NCBI GenBank assembly: GCA_035303945.1
Contig: DATGQZ010000001.1
Span: 17,529 to 81,528, forward strand
DNA: 64,000 nt
From: DATGMS01 sp035303945
Lineage (GTDB): Bacteria > Bacteroidota > Bacteroidia > Cytophagales > Cyclobacteriaceae
Direction: 5' to 3'
Of this stretch, positions 45,749 to 54,557 are shown piece by piece. Each line of letters opens with the position of its first letter. The stretch's first letter is position 1. The position numbers were made by a program, and so were the translations under genes. The notes below the pieces were generated by a model that saw only the letters and a list, made by a program, of their open reading frames with translations, made no database searches and was not told where the DNA came from.

Positions 45749-45792
45749 AAAGGCCATAAGAAATGAATAATTGCTTATGGCCTTACTTTTTA
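45749..45792. terminator. bidirectional terminator between surE and the binding-protein gene
   Basis: Perfect 11-bp arms AAGGCCATAAG (45750-45760) and CTTATGGCCTT (45774-45784) sit between convergent genes, with a T-rich tail on the plus strand and a TTTGCTTG stretch on the minus strand. Confidence 0.85.
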
Positions 45793-46659
45793 AACCAGCT
45801 TTATAAAATCGGCTGCTACAAGACTTTCCACCGGAACGGTGTGGTCTACCAATTCTAAATCTTTTAGTGTATCCATGGTAATGACAAGGGTATCAGCGGG
45901 TACCACTGCCTGTTCAGCCCATCGTGTTTGTGTCAACCAAGCCTTAATATCTTCTTCCAGAATTCCATATTTTTGACTCAAGACTTGGGGTAAGTTTTTA
46001 TCCGTTGCAAGGTTCGAAGCTTTCTGATATACCTTATCCCTAAGGGCTTTCACGATGTCTGGATGACGCTCCAGCACCTCAGGAGATGCTACCGTCACAA
46101 AGCAGGGCCATGGCGTAGGGATTTCCCCTACCCTTGAAAATAGGCCGGCATCCACTAAGGGCTTGGTCATATACTTTTCCCAAAGAAATATTTTGGCTCC
46201 GCCGCTTGCTAATGCCGTCTTGGCCCCTTCTAAATCTCCCACCAGCTCAAATCGTAAGCTTTTTGGATCCCAGCCCATTTTTTTAGCCAGTACAAAGGCC
46301 ATTAAATGCGAGCCTGATCCATATCTACTGATCGCAAAGGGAAGACCTTCTAGCTGCTCTAGCTTTTTGTCAGCAAATCTTGAGGACAGGTGAATACCCC
46401 AAATGAGAGGGGACTGTACATGGTAGCCAATGATGGCGCAGGGATTTCCTTCGATGCAGTCTTTAACGAAGCTTTCCGTCAGGATGATGGCAATGTCAGC
46501 CTGCTTGTCTCTAAGAGCCTTATTCATAGCACCAGACCCTTTGGGCTCATCTTTCCATTCTAGAAGAACTTGCTGGTCCTGAAAAGGCTGTTCTTCCACC
46601 ACCTTCAGCCAGGGATAATTAAAGTGTTCGGGTACACCGATAATTTTGATTCTGTCCAT
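45790..46659 (-). CDS. ABC-type substrate-binding-like protein lacking a clear signal peptide
   Basis: The sequence has the fold pattern of NrtA/SsuA/ThiY-type periplasmic binding proteins (KIIGVPEHFNYPWLK, ADIAIILTESFVKD, FAISRYGSGSHLMAFVLAKK). The frame extends to 46734, but the Met at 46657-46659 (MDRIKIIGVPEHF) starts right at the first beta strand, giving about 289 residues and no signal. The longer start would add a weak hydrophobic stretch (LLAFFCYLSLFM) that is a poor signal peptide. No ABC permease or ATPase is nearby. A cytoplasmic ligand-sensing role or an enzyme-like function is possible. The ligand is unknown. Confidence 0.75.
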   Translation of the reverse strand: MDRIKIIGVPEHFNYPWLKVVEEQPFQDQQVLLEWKDEPKGSGAMNKALRDKQADIAIILTESFVKDCIEGNPCAIIGYHVQSPLIWGIHLSSRFADKKLEQLEGLPFAISRYGSGSHLMAFVLAKKMGWDPKSLRFELVGDLEGAKTALASGGAKIFLWEKYMTKPLVDAGLFSRVGEIPTPWPCFVTVASPEVLERHPDIVKALRDKVYQKASNLATDKNLPQVLSQKYGILEEDIKAWLTQTRWAEQAVVPADTLVITMDTLKDLELVDHTVPVESLVAADFIKLV

Positions 46660-46785
46660 AAACAAAGATAAGTAGCAAAAAAAGGCCAGCAAACTTTTTC
46701 TCCCTGATGCTTGTTCGCTAATAGTGTGTATCATTCGATAGGGCTAAATTTGCCCTTTATCCAAGGATATTAATACAGGTATTTC

Positions 46786-46793
46786 TATCTTTG
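46786..46793 (+). promoter_or_regulatory. -7 promoter element of the aldolase gene
   Basis: TATCTTTG is an exact TAnnTTTG match 72 bp before the aldolase ATG. No clear -33 box is visible. Confidence 0.6.
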
Positions 46794-46865
46794 GCGCTAA
46801 TCAACTGAACTCCTGATATAAGGGGATAATTACAACGAATCATCAAACCTTTTAAACCTATAACT

Positions 46866-47927
46866 ATGAAATTCAAACCTGGAGTTAAATACGGGGAAGA
46901 GCTCAAAGACTTATATGCGTATGCAAAAGAAAACTCTTTTGCTTTGCCTGCAGTCAATGTTATTAATTCAAACACGGTGAATGCTGTATTGGAGACTGCC
47001 AAGAAAGTGAATTCCCCTGTCATGATCCAATTCTCAAACGGTGGGGCGCAATTTTTTGCCGGTAAGAGTTTGCCAAACGACCAACAGCAGGCCTCCATTG
47101 CAGGTGCTATTTCCGGCGCCATGCACGTACATAGAATGGCTGAAGCTTATGGCGTTCCCGTGGTTTTGCATACCGACCATGCCGCTAAGAAACTGCTTCC
47201 ATGGATAGACGGTTTGTTGGCTGAAGGCAAAAAACACTATGAAGCATTTAAGAAGCCGCTATTCAGCTCCCACATGCTGGATCTTTCTGAAGAAAGTATC
47301 GAAGAAAATATCGAAACCTCTGTTCGTTACTTTAAAGAGTTCCACAAGCTGGAAATGGCGATTGAGATAGAACTTGGCGTGACAGGTGGCGAAGAAGACG
47401 GTGTTGACAATACGGATGTAGATAGTTCTAAACTATATACTCAGCCAGAGGAAGTAGCTTATGCATATGAAGAACTGAAAAAGGTGGGTGACCTATTTAC
47501 CATTGCAGCAGCATTTGGCAATGTGCATGGTGTGTACAAGCCCGGTAACGTCAGTTTGACTCCAGTAATTCTTAAAAACTCTCAAGATTACATTAACAAA
47601 AAGTTTGGCACTACCGGCAAGCCTGTAAACTTTGTGTTCCATGGTGGTTCCGGATCATCTGTAGAAGAGATCAGAGAGGCTAACAGCTACGGGTCTATTA
47701 AAATGAATATTGATACGGATATGCAGTGGGCTTTTTGGGAAGGCGTGTTGAATTATTACAAAGAGAAAGAAGGTTACCTGCAAAGCCAACTGGGCAATCC
47801 CGAAGGAGATGACAAGCCCAACAAAAAGAACTACGATCCACGCGTATGGCTTAGAAAAGGCGAGGAAAACTTTGTGAAGCGGTTGGAACTGGCGTTTGAT
47901 ATGCTAAATGCTGTAAACAGAAACTAA
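46866..47927 (+). CDS. fbaA: class II fructose-bisphosphate aldolase
   Basis: This zinc-dependent aldolase interconverts fructose 1,6-bisphosphate with glyceraldehyde 3-phosphate and dihydroxyacetone phosphate. The 353-residue protein matches the class IIA type: the zinc/catalytic segment VVLHTDHAAKKLLPWIDGLL, EIELGVTGGEEDGVDN, FGNVHGVYKPGNV and FVFHGGSGSS. It is monocistronic, with its own promoter, and it faces pfkA across a shared terminator. Glycolysis genes thus flank this point. Confidence 0.97.
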   Translation: MKFKPGVKYGEELKDLYAYAKENSFALPAVNVINSNTVNAVLETAKKVNSPVMIQFSNGGAQFFAGKSLPNDQQQASIAGAISGAMHVHRMAEAYGVPVVLHTDHAAKKLLPWIDGLLAEGKKHYEAFKKPLFSSHMLDLSEESIEENIETSVRYFKEFHKLEMAIEIELGVTGGEEDGVDNTDVDSSKLYTQPEEVAYAYEELKKVGDLFTIAAAFGNVHGVYKPGNVSLTPVILKNSQDYINKKFGTTGKPVNFVFHGGSGSSVEEIREANSYGSIKMNIDTDMQWAFWEGVLNYYKEKEGYLQSQLGNPEGDDKPNKKNYDPRVWLRKGEENFVKRLELAFDMLNAVNRN

Positions 47928-47942
47928 TCCTTCTTTAACCAT

Positions 47943-47977
47943 AAAAAACCGTGGAAGCTGTTCCACGGTTTTTTTAT
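47943..47977. terminator. bidirectional terminator between fbaA and pfkA
   Basis: Perfect arms AAACCGTGGAA (47946-47956) and TTCCACGGTTT (47961-47971) with a 4-nt loop are flanked by A and T runs, so the hairpin works on both strands for the convergent genes. Confidence 0.93.
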
Positions 47978-47995
47978 GATCTGTAATAAATACCT

Positions 47996-48982
47996 TTAGG
48001 TAGATAGGATTTTTGCAATTCGAAAGTCCTCGTCGTCCACTTCTTTATCGTCTACTATCGCTTTTTTGATGGGTGTATATACCACTTTATTGTTGATCAC
48101 TCCGGCCATTACATCATACTTGCCATGCATCAAGCCCTCAACAGCCGCTACACCCAGCTTGCTAGCCAACAATCGGTCATAGGAGGTCGGCGAACCACCC
48201 CTCTGGAGGTGACCAAGGATTGTTACTTTAATATCATATTGGGGTAAAATCTTTTTAACTTTTTGGGCAATTTCCATTGCACCGCCACTTTTACCTCCTT
48301 CAGCCACAATCACAATATTAGATTGTTTTTTTGCCTTGGCTCTTTTGTTTAGCCGCTTGATGAGGTTTTCCACCGGCATCTTTCTCTCCGGAATCAATGT
48401 CGCAGCAGCACCGCTACCGATACCTGCATTGATGGCGATAAATCCGGCATCCCTGCCCATAACCTCCACAAAAAAGAGTCTGTCATGGGAAGAAGCTGTG
48501 TCACGAATTTTGTCAATAGCTTGAATAGCTGTATTACAGGCTGTATCAAATCCGATGGTGCTGTCGGTGCCAGAGAGGTCGTTATCAATGGTACCAGGCA
48601 ATCCGATGGAAGGAATCCCATATTCTTCAAACAAAAGATGCGCGCCGGTAAGTGAACCGTCCCCTCCAATCACCACCAAAGCATCAATACCGTGCTTTTT
48701 CAGGTTTTCATAGGCTTTTTTCCTTCCCTCGGGCGTTCTAAAAGCCGCACTTCTCGCAGATCTCAAAAAGGTCCCCCCTCTTTCCAATATATAAGCAACG
48801 TTTTTTGTCTCTAGCTTTTTGATTTCATCATTGATCATCCCTTCGTATCCCCTATAGATCCCATACACTTCTATTTTGTAGTACATGGCAGATCTCACTA
48901 CAGCCCGTATTGCTGCGTTCATTCCTGGAGCATCGCCCCCTGAGGTTAACACACCTATTCTTGATATCACTTTATTTTCCAT
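47996..48982 (-). CDS. pfkA: 6-phosphofructokinase, ATP-type
   Basis: PfkA phosphorylates fructose 6-phosphate to the 1,6-bisphosphate. The 328-residue protein has GVLTSGGDAPGMNAAIRAVV (nucleotide loop), the catalytic GLPGTIDNDLSGTDSTIGFD, MGRDAGFIAINAG and LGHLQRGGSPTSYDRLLA. The GGDAPGMN loop with Gly after GG is the ATP-PFK form. Its start overlaps the end of mgsA by 11 bp, so the two are translated from one mRNA. Confidence 0.96.
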   Translation of the reverse strand: MENKVISRIGVLTSGGDAPGMNAAIRAVVRSAMYYKIEVYGIYRGYEGMINDEIKKLETKNVAYILERGGTFLRSARSAAFRTPEGRKKAYENLKKHGIDALVVIGGDGSLTGAHLLFEEYGIPSIGLPGTIDNDLSGTDSTIGFDTACNTAIQAIDKIRDTASSHDRLFFVEVMGRDAGFIAINAGIGSGAAATLIPERKMPVENLIKRLNKRAKAKKQSNIVIVAEGGKSGGAMEIAQKVKKILPQYDIKVTILGHLQRGGSPTSYDRLLASKLGVAAVEGLMHGKYDVMAGVINNKVVYTPIKKAIVDDKEVDDEDFRIAKILST

Positions 48983-49352
48983 TCGCGGTAGTCGTGGTTA
49001 AATTTTTAAAAATAAGTTCGGCCGTTGCAAGATTAGTGGCCAACGGAATATTATGGACATCACAGATCCTCATCAACATCTGGACATCGGGCTCATGGGG
49101 ATGCTTGCCCAAAGGGTCCCGAAAAAATATTACCAAATCAAGTTCCTTTTGCGCGGCCATGGCAGCAATCTGTGCATCCCCACCTATTGGGCCTGACAGC
49201 AGCTTCTGTACTTCAAAGCCAGCTTTAACAATATGATTGCCCGTGGTGCCAGTGGCCACAAGAGATACCCCTTGCAAAACTTCTTTGAAACCAGATAGGA
49301 AATGGACCATTTCGGCCTTCTTCCCGTCGTGGGCAATAAGTGCGATCTTCAT
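48972..49352 (-). CDS. mgsA: methylglyoxal synthase
   Basis: MgsA turns dihydroxyacetone phosphate into methylglyoxal and phosphate, a bypass of lower glycolysis when phosphate is low or sugar phosphate is high. The 126-residue protein has IALIAHDGKK, the phosphate-binding ATGTTGN, SGPIGGDAQIAAM and the catalytic region FFRDPLGKHPHEPDVQMLM. It is somewhat shorter than the E. coli enzyme (about 150 residues) because the C-terminal tail is short. It is the upstream partner of pfkA. Confidence 0.95.
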   Translation of the reverse strand: MKIALIAHDGKKAEMVHFLSGFKEVLQGVSLVATGTTGNHIVKAGFEVQKLLSGPIGGDAQIAAMAAQKELDLVIFFRDPLGKHPHEPDVQMLMRICDVHNIPLATNLATAELIFKNLTTTTANGK

Positions 49353-49471
49353 TATATGTTAGGTTAATAGATTCAAGACCTAAAGTTAAAAAAAATAATC
49401 ATGCTATAAATGCGAGGTACGGATAACAATTGAGATCCCTGTTGATCCCTTGTGCTCTAGACTTGTAAAAT

Positions 49472-49503
49472 AAAAAAACCCAGTTTTAATTGCCTGGGTT
49501 TTT
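49472..49503 (-). terminator. terminator after the DinB-like gene
   Basis: Arms AAAAACCCAG (ending 49483) and CTGGGTTTTT (49494-49503) form a hairpin with a 10-nt loop. On the minus strand a long T run follows the stem. It lies 42 bp after the DinB-like stop and before mgsA. Confidence 0.88.
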
Positions 49504-49545
49504 TGTATTGCAGTGCTGCCATTATAGGCAGTATGTAAACGGGGA

Positions 49546-50076
49546 TTATAATCCCCTGAAAGCAGGCGGCTCAATACCATTGGATCTAATATAAGATACT
49601 GCGGCACCTCTGTGATGGGTAGCATGATCATCAATCAGTCCCAACATCTGTCTGCGGCTAACTTTGCCCGCAAAAGTGTCGATTTTTTCGGCCAGCTGTG
49701 CTTCCGTCAGCTTGCTGATTGTCGCTTTCCCATAGTCATAACAATCGTTGATAAACTTACGCAGCTCCTCTTTGGTTTGAGGTTTAGCATCCAATTTAAA
49801 GCCAGGATCTTCCCCTAGCATAAAACCCTGCGTTAGTCCCCCCACACTGCCCGCTACATGCGTTATTTGCTCTTTAAAACTCATAGCGGATTCGTGAGGC
49901 CGATAATCCAACAGATTATCCGGCATTTTTTCCAGTACTTCCAAAGTAAAAGCCTTGCTGTTGTCCCACTTCGACAGGAATTCCTCCATGTTGGTCTGTG
50001 CCTGTGCACCGAACATTCCAGTCAGGCAAATCATAAAGACAGCCATCATCAATTTGTAAACCATCAGTTTTTTCAT
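49546..50076 (-). CDS. exported DinB/YfiT-like metal-binding four-helix protein
   Basis: This 176-residue protein has a signal peptide (MKKLMVYKLMMAVFMICL, ending AQAQ), then a DinB-type four-helix bundle. Likely metal ligands are His in THVAGSVG and the last-helix pair in DHATHHRGAAVSYIRSNG. DinB/YfiT proteins bind Zn or Ni and some act as thiol transferases, but the export signal makes a cytosolic thiol role unlikely. A TAAGTTTG promoter element lies 38 bp upstream and a terminator follows, so it is a single-gene unit. Function unknown. Confidence 0.85.
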   Translation of the reverse strand: MKKLMVYKLMMAVFMICLTGMFGAQAQTNMEEFLSKWDNSKAFTLEVLEKMPDNLLDYRPHESAMSFKEQITHVAGSVGGLTQGFMLGEDPGFKLDAKPQTKEELRKFINDCYDYGKATISKLTEAQLAEKIDTFAGKVSRRQMLGLIDDHATHHRGAAVSYIRSNGIEPPAFRGL

Positions 50077-50113
50077 AAGCGGTTTGAGTTAATGGGTTAA
50101 ATAAAAATAATAA

Positions 50114-50121
50114 CAAACTTA
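50114..50121 (-). promoter_or_regulatory. -7 promoter element of the DinB-like gene
   Basis: The minus strand reads TAAGTTTG, an exact TAnnTTTG match 37 bp before the ATG at 50076. The same octamer precedes the hemerythrin gene at 55523-55530. Confidence 0.6.
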
Positions 50122-50169
50122 TCAAATTTTAAGAGTTGTTTATGCATACATGATCTTCTTTAAATCGCC

Positions 50170-50210
50170 GACAGGCTACAATAATTATATGATTAAATGT
50201 CGAGCCTGTC
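50170..50210. repeat. inverted repeat of unknown role
   Basis: GACAGGCT (50170-50177) and AGCCTGTC (50203-50210) are perfect 8-bp arms around an A/T-rich 25-nt interior containing ATAATTAT. It lies in the divergent gap between the DinB-like gene and smc, with no T tail. It could be an operator, part of a small RNA, or chance. Confidence 0.35.
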
Positions 50211-50271
50211 CGAATGCCTGAATATGAATCGTCCGGAACAATGTTTACACGCTTACGCTGCAGGACTTTCC

Positions 50272-50301
50272 TTGGTTATTCCTGTGATCTGCTTATTTTT
50301 G
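50272..50301 (+). promoter_or_regulatory. smc promoter (TTGG ... TATTTTTG)
   Basis: The -7 element TATTTTTG (50294-50301) and a TTGG (50272-50275) 18 bp upstream fit the Bacteroidota -33/-7 arrangement. The smc ATG is 26 bp downstream. Confidence 0.65.
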
Positions 50302-50327
50302 CGATGTTTTCGTTTTAACCGGATACT

Positions 50328-53300
50328 ATGCAACTGACGAAGTTGGAAATTAAGGGCTTTAAAAGCTTTGGCGACCGTGTCGTGATCCATTTTGACAAAG
50401 GGATCACAGGCATTGTGGGGCCGAATGGCTGCGGCAAATCCAACGTAGTGGATGCAATTCGTTGGGTTTTGGGTGAGCAGAAGACCCGTATGCTTCGCTC
50501 GGAGAAAATGGAAAACATCATTTTTAACGGCACCAAAACCCGAAAGCCGGTAAACATGGCGGAGGTCTCTTTGACCTTTGAAAACACCAAAAACCTGCTG
50601 CCAACAGAGTACACTTATGTGACTATAACCCGGAGATATTATCGTTCGGGAGAGAGTGAATATCTGCTAAATGGCATCACCTGCCGGCTAAAAGATATCA
50701 ACAACCTCTTTATGGACACGGGCGTTCAGTCTAACAGCTATGCGATCATCGAGTTAAAAATGATCGATGAGCTGCTCAACGACAAAAACAACTCCAGAAG
50801 AGAACTATTTGAAGAAGCCGCAGGCATATCAAAATTTAAAACCAGAAAGAGAGAAACACTTAAGAAGCTTGAGGATACCGATGCCGACCTGGATCGGGTG
50901 GAAGATATCCTGTATGAAATCGAGAAAAACCTAAAGTCACTGGAAAAGCAGGCACGACAGACGGCGAAATATTTCGAAATCAAAAAAGAATATAAAGCCG
51001 CGAGCATCGCCTTGGCCCAAAAGACGGTGACCCAATACACAGACAATCTTTTAGCCATTCATCTTAAGATTGAGCAGGAAAGCGATAAGAAGCTACAGCT
51101 CAACAGTCGAATGGCAGAGACTGAAGCTTTACTTGAACAGCATAAGACGGAGCTGGTCAACAGAGAAAAACTTCTTAGCTCCCGCCAAAGAGCGCTCAAC
51201 GAACATGTCAACAAGATCAGGCAGTTTGAAAGCGACAAGAAAATCAAAAACGAACGCCTTCGCTTTTTAGAGGACCGGGCACAGAAACTACGGGAGCAAA
51301 TTGAACTGGATCGCCAAAGTAACGAAAGGGCAGCGTTCAGCATAAAATCGCTGCAGGCCGAAAAAGAAGTAGCCGAAAAACTACTTGCTGAAAAAGAAGC
51401 TGTTCTCAGCACCTTAAAAAGCGAGTATGAGCAGCAAAAACAGGCGCATGGGCAGCTTCAGGAAAATCATAAAGTGCTAACCAGAGATTTCGCTGCCAAA
51501 AAAGACAAAGTCTATCAATTAGCCAAAGATCTGGAAATTCATCAGATCCAACTCTCTACATTAAAGCAGGAACTGGAAAAAACAGCCTCCCAGGATAATA
51601 ACCAAGAAGAGCACCTTTCTGATTTTGAGGAAAAGCTGGTGCTACTAAGGGAAGAGCTGGATAAAAAGTCCAATGAACTTGCTCTGCTAAAAGCCAAAGA
51701 GGAGGAGCAAAGCCTTCAAATCGAACAGGCTAACCATACCATAGACCTCATCCGCGAGGAGATTACCCAATCCAGCAGGAGATTAGATGCGCGCCAGAAT
51801 GAATACAACCTGACCAAGTCCATGGTTGACAATCTGGAGGGATTTCCTGAAGCAATCAAGTTCCTCAAGAAAAACTCTTCCTGGGGTAAGGATACGCCCT
51901 TGTTGTCTGACATCCTCACCACTGACGAAAAGTATAGGGTCGCCATTGAAAACTATCTGGAAAACTACATGAACTATTATGTAGTGGACACCGAAGAGCA
52001 GGCCATTGCGGCGGTAAAGCTGTTAAGCGACGCCGCCCGCGGAAAAGCCAACTTTTTTGTCTTGGAACACTTTGAGCGATTTCAGCCTTCACAAAACAAG
52101 CTATATCCTCAGGCCGTGGCGGCAACTGAAATAGTGGAATACGATCTCAAATATGCCAAGCTTATTGCTTATATCCTGGACGATGTATACGTCGTCGGGC
52201 CAGAGATCAGCAAAGTTCCCTCTGACAACAGCGCAATATTTATCACCGAAAGCGGCAAGTTTATCAAAAGGAAATTCAGCATTTCCGGCGGATCAGTGGG
52301 TTTGTTTGAGGGAAAACGCATCGGTCGGGTAAAGAACCTCGAAAAACTTGAAAAGGAAATCAAGGAGCTTCAGAAGAAAATCAGTGCCACCCGTTCCAAC
52401 CTTGACGGCAAAATGTCTGATTTGCTAAAATTGAAAGAAGTATCTTACCGCACAGGATTGGAAAACTTAAGAAATGAGATCAACGAGATCAACCAAGAGT
52501 ACGTCTCTGTTCGAACTAAAAAGGAACAGCTAACAGAACTATTGTCTTCCAATGCCAATAAACGTGAGGATATTTTAGAGAGAGTGGGCATCCTTGAGGA
52601 GGAAATGGTGGACATCCGCAGCCAACTTAATGAGGAACAGGCAGACTTTAAGCACCTGGAAGAGGAGATGGCCGAAGTAGATGAACTCCTGCAGCGGGAA
52701 TCTGATACGCTTTCACAAAAATCAACCCTGTATAACCAAGAGAATATCCAGTATCATCAGCAGGTGAACCAGGTGGATCGGCTGGAACAGGAAATATCCT
52801 TTAAACAAAGCGCCTTCGAGAGCAGCAAGGAAAGGATTAAAAAATCACAGGATGAGCTAAACACCACTGACCATGAAATTAAGTCTTTGTTGGACAACAA
52901 CGAAATCAAGGATGATGAACTGATCGAGCTATACACAGAAAAAGAAAGTATAGAAGCTGGCGTCAACGAGGCGGAAAAAAGCTATTATGCTATCCGAGGA
53001 AGTATTGATGAGCTTGAAAAAACGCTGCGCGAGATTCAAAAGTCCAAGGAAAACATTGATGTGCTGGTCATGGACCTGCAACAATCCCTAAATGAAGTCA
53101 AACTTAAACTGAATGGCCTAAAAGAAAGGCTAAGTGTAGAGTTTGAAATTGATTTGGAAGCCTTAATGGCTGAGCATCCAGAAATCGACCCGCACTATAG
53201 AGAGAAGGATGAAGCAGCCATCAGAGAAGAAGTAAACCGCGCCAAAGAAAAGATGGAAAAAATGGGCCCCATTAACCCTATGGCCATGGAAGCCTATGAC

Positions 53301-53876
53301 GAAATCAAGGAACGGCATACCTTTATAACTGAGCAAAGAGATGATTTGATTAAGGCCAAAAACTCCCTTATGGAAACCATTCAATCCATCGACCAGGTGG
53401 CCAAAGACACCTTCCTCGACGCTTTCGCAAAAATTAAAGAGAATTTTATCCGTGTGTTTAGGTCCTTGTTTACAGCAGAAGATGACTGCGATATCAAATT
53501 GGTAGATCCTACTAACCCGTTGGAGAGTCCAATTGAAATTATGGCCAAACCAAAGGGGAAAAGACCTTTGTCCATCAATCAGCTGTCGGGTGGGGAAAAG
53601 ACCCTTACGGCAACTTCATTATTGTTTGCCATTTATCTGCTGAAACCCGCTCCCTTCTGTATTTTTGATGAGGTGGATGCTCCACTGGATGATGCAAATA
53701 TTGACAAGTTTAACCAGATTATCCAAACCTTCTCTAAAGAATCTCAATTTATCATCGTTACCCACAATAAACGAACAATGGCCAGCACAGACATCATTTA
53801 TGGTATTACCATGATTGAGGCTGGCGTATCGAGGGTGGTGCCGGTCGATTTGAGAGAATTGGAAGAGTCAATTTAG
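50328..53876 (+). CDS. smc: chromosome segregation protein SMC
   Basis: SMC is the condensin ATPase that compacts and segregates the chromosome. The 1182-residue protein starts MQLTKLEIKGFKSFGDRVV and has Walker A GPNGCGKSNVVDAIRWVLG at residues 31-49. Two long coiled-coil arms flank a hinge near residues 500-670 (EGFPEAIKFLKK, then GGSVGLFEGKRIGRV). The C-terminal head has the signature LSGGEKTLTATSLLFAIYLL and Walker B PAPFCIFDEVDAPLDDANID. Size and order are complete. scpA/scpB are not in the window. Its last 9 bp overlap the end of the convergent four-helix-protein gene. Confidence 0.97.
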   Translation: MQLTKLEIKGFKSFGDRVVIHFDKGITGIVGPNGCGKSNVVDAIRWVLGEQKTRMLRSEKMENIIFNGTKTRKPVNMAEVSLTFENTKNLLPTEYTYVTITRRYYRSGESEYLLNGITCRLKDINNLFMDTGVQSNSYAIIELKMIDELLNDKNNSRRELFEEAAGISKFKTRKRETLKKLEDTDADLDRVEDILYEIEKNLKSLEKQARQTAKYFEIKKEYKAASIALAQKTVTQYTDNLLAIHLKIEQESDKKLQLNSRMAETEALLEQHKTELVNREKLLSSRQRALNEHVNKIRQFESDKKIKNERLRFLEDRAQKLREQIELDRQSNERAAFSIKSLQAEKEVAEKLLAEKEAVLSTLKSEYEQQKQAHGQLQENHKVLTRDFAAKKDKVYQLAKDLEIHQIQLSTLKQELEKTASQDNNQEEHLSDFEEKLVLLREELDKKSNELALLKAKEEEQSLQIEQANHTIDLIREEITQSSRRLDARQNEYNLTKSMVDNLEGFPEAIKFLKKNSSWGKDTPLLSDILTTDEKYRVAIENYLENYMNYYVVDTEEQAIAAVKLLSDAARGKANFFVLEHFERFQPSQNKLYPQAVAATEIVEYDLKYAKLIAYILDDVYVVGPEISKVPSDNSAIFITESGKFIKRKFSISGGSVGLFEGKRIGRVKNLEKLEKEIKELQKKISATRSNLDGKMSDLLKLKEVSYRTGLENLRNEINEINQEYVSVRTKKEQLTELLSSNANKREDILERVGILEEEMVDIRSQLNEEQADFKHLEEEMAEVDELLQRESDTLSQKSTLYNQENIQYHQQVNQVDRLEQEISFKQSAFESSKERIKKSQDELNTTDHEIKSLLDNNEIKDDELIELYTEKESIEAGVNEAEKSYYAIRGSIDELEKTLREIQKSKENIDVLVMDLQQSLNEVKLKLNGLKERLSVEFEIDLEALMAEHPEIDPHYREKDEAAIREEVNRAKEKMEKMGPINPMAMEAYDEIKERHTFITEQRDDLIKAKNSLMETIQSIDQVAKDTFLDAFAKIKENFIRVFRSLFTAEDDCDIKLVDPTNPLESPIEIMAKPKGKRPLSINQLSGGEKTLTATSLLFAIYLLKPAPFCIFDEVDAPLDDANIDKFNQIIQTFSKESQFIIVTHNKRTMASTDIIYGITMIEAGVSRVVPVDLRELEESI

Positions 53877-54503
53877 GGAGGGATTTTGTTTGATTTTGCT
53901 TCGAATGGACTGTGAGGAAAAAATGAGCAAATAGATAATTACCAGAAGGATAACCAAGACCGCCATTTCCAACTGTGCCCAAAGGCCGGATCGTTCCACA
54001 ATTCTCCCTGATTCCTTAGTAAGTTTGTCCCCCTCTAACAGCTGAATGGCAGAAAGGGCTTTAACTTCTTTAAAAACTTCCTCAAAATCTTTGTTAAACC
54101 GTATCGCGTCTGTTTGCTGATGCTGAAATGAGTAGACTTGCAGATCCTGGATCCTCTGCTTTAGCTGCATCAGATGGAGGGCTTCATCGGGCGTTAGATT
54201 GGTGTCTTCAAAGTCCCCGATAATTTTCAGGATTTCTTGGCGGTGAAGCTCCAGATCATTTTCCAACAATTCACTTTCAAATTCAGGCTGGTTGATGGAT
54301 AACTTCATTAAAAAAAGGTGTTCTGTGATTTCAAAAATATAGCTCTCTACCACCAGCCTATCATCGTAAAAGGAGATAAAATCCCTCCCCAAATCAGTTA
54401 TATTGCGCCGGTCAACAATATTTTTTGCAAAAACAAGCAACACAATAACCGATAAAATGAGGGCAGCCTGCAGTTTGTATTTGATCGAGTGAATCCATTT
54501 CAT
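53868..54503 (-). CDS. two-TM four-helix-bundle sensor-like protein without output domain
   Basis: This 211-residue protein has a membrane span near residues 10-28 (KLQAALILSVIVLLVFA) and another near 178-198 (MAVLVILLVIIYLLIFS). Between them is a ~150-residue helical periplasmic part that resembles the 4HB ligand-binding module of methyl-accepting chemotaxis receptors (ITEHLFLMKLSINQPEFE). After the second span only about 14 residues remain, so there is no HAMP, kinase or MCP output. It is the last gene after hemerythrin and the Rrf2 regulator (54 bp gap). It may present a signal to another membrane protein. Function unknown. Confidence 0.75.
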   Translation of the reverse strand: MKWIHSIKYKLQAALILSVIVLLVFAKNIVDRRNITDLGRDFISFYDDRLVVESYIFEITEHLFLMKLSINQPEFESELLENDLELHRQEILKIIGDFEDTNLTPDEALHLMQLKQRIQDLQVYSFQHQQTDAIRFNKDFEEVFKEVKALSAIQLLEGDKLTKESGRIVERSGLWAQLEMAVLVILLVIIYLLIFSSQSIRSKIKQNPSLN

Positions 54504-54557
54504 TCAATTAAGATACTGGATTTTCCGTCAAGACCAATAGTTTGTTTGACAGAACGG

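Noticed and set aside
48336..48524. Plus-strand frames inside pfkA, smc and susC genes
   Set aside because: They are shadows of strong coding regions on the other strand or in another frame, with no start signals of their own.
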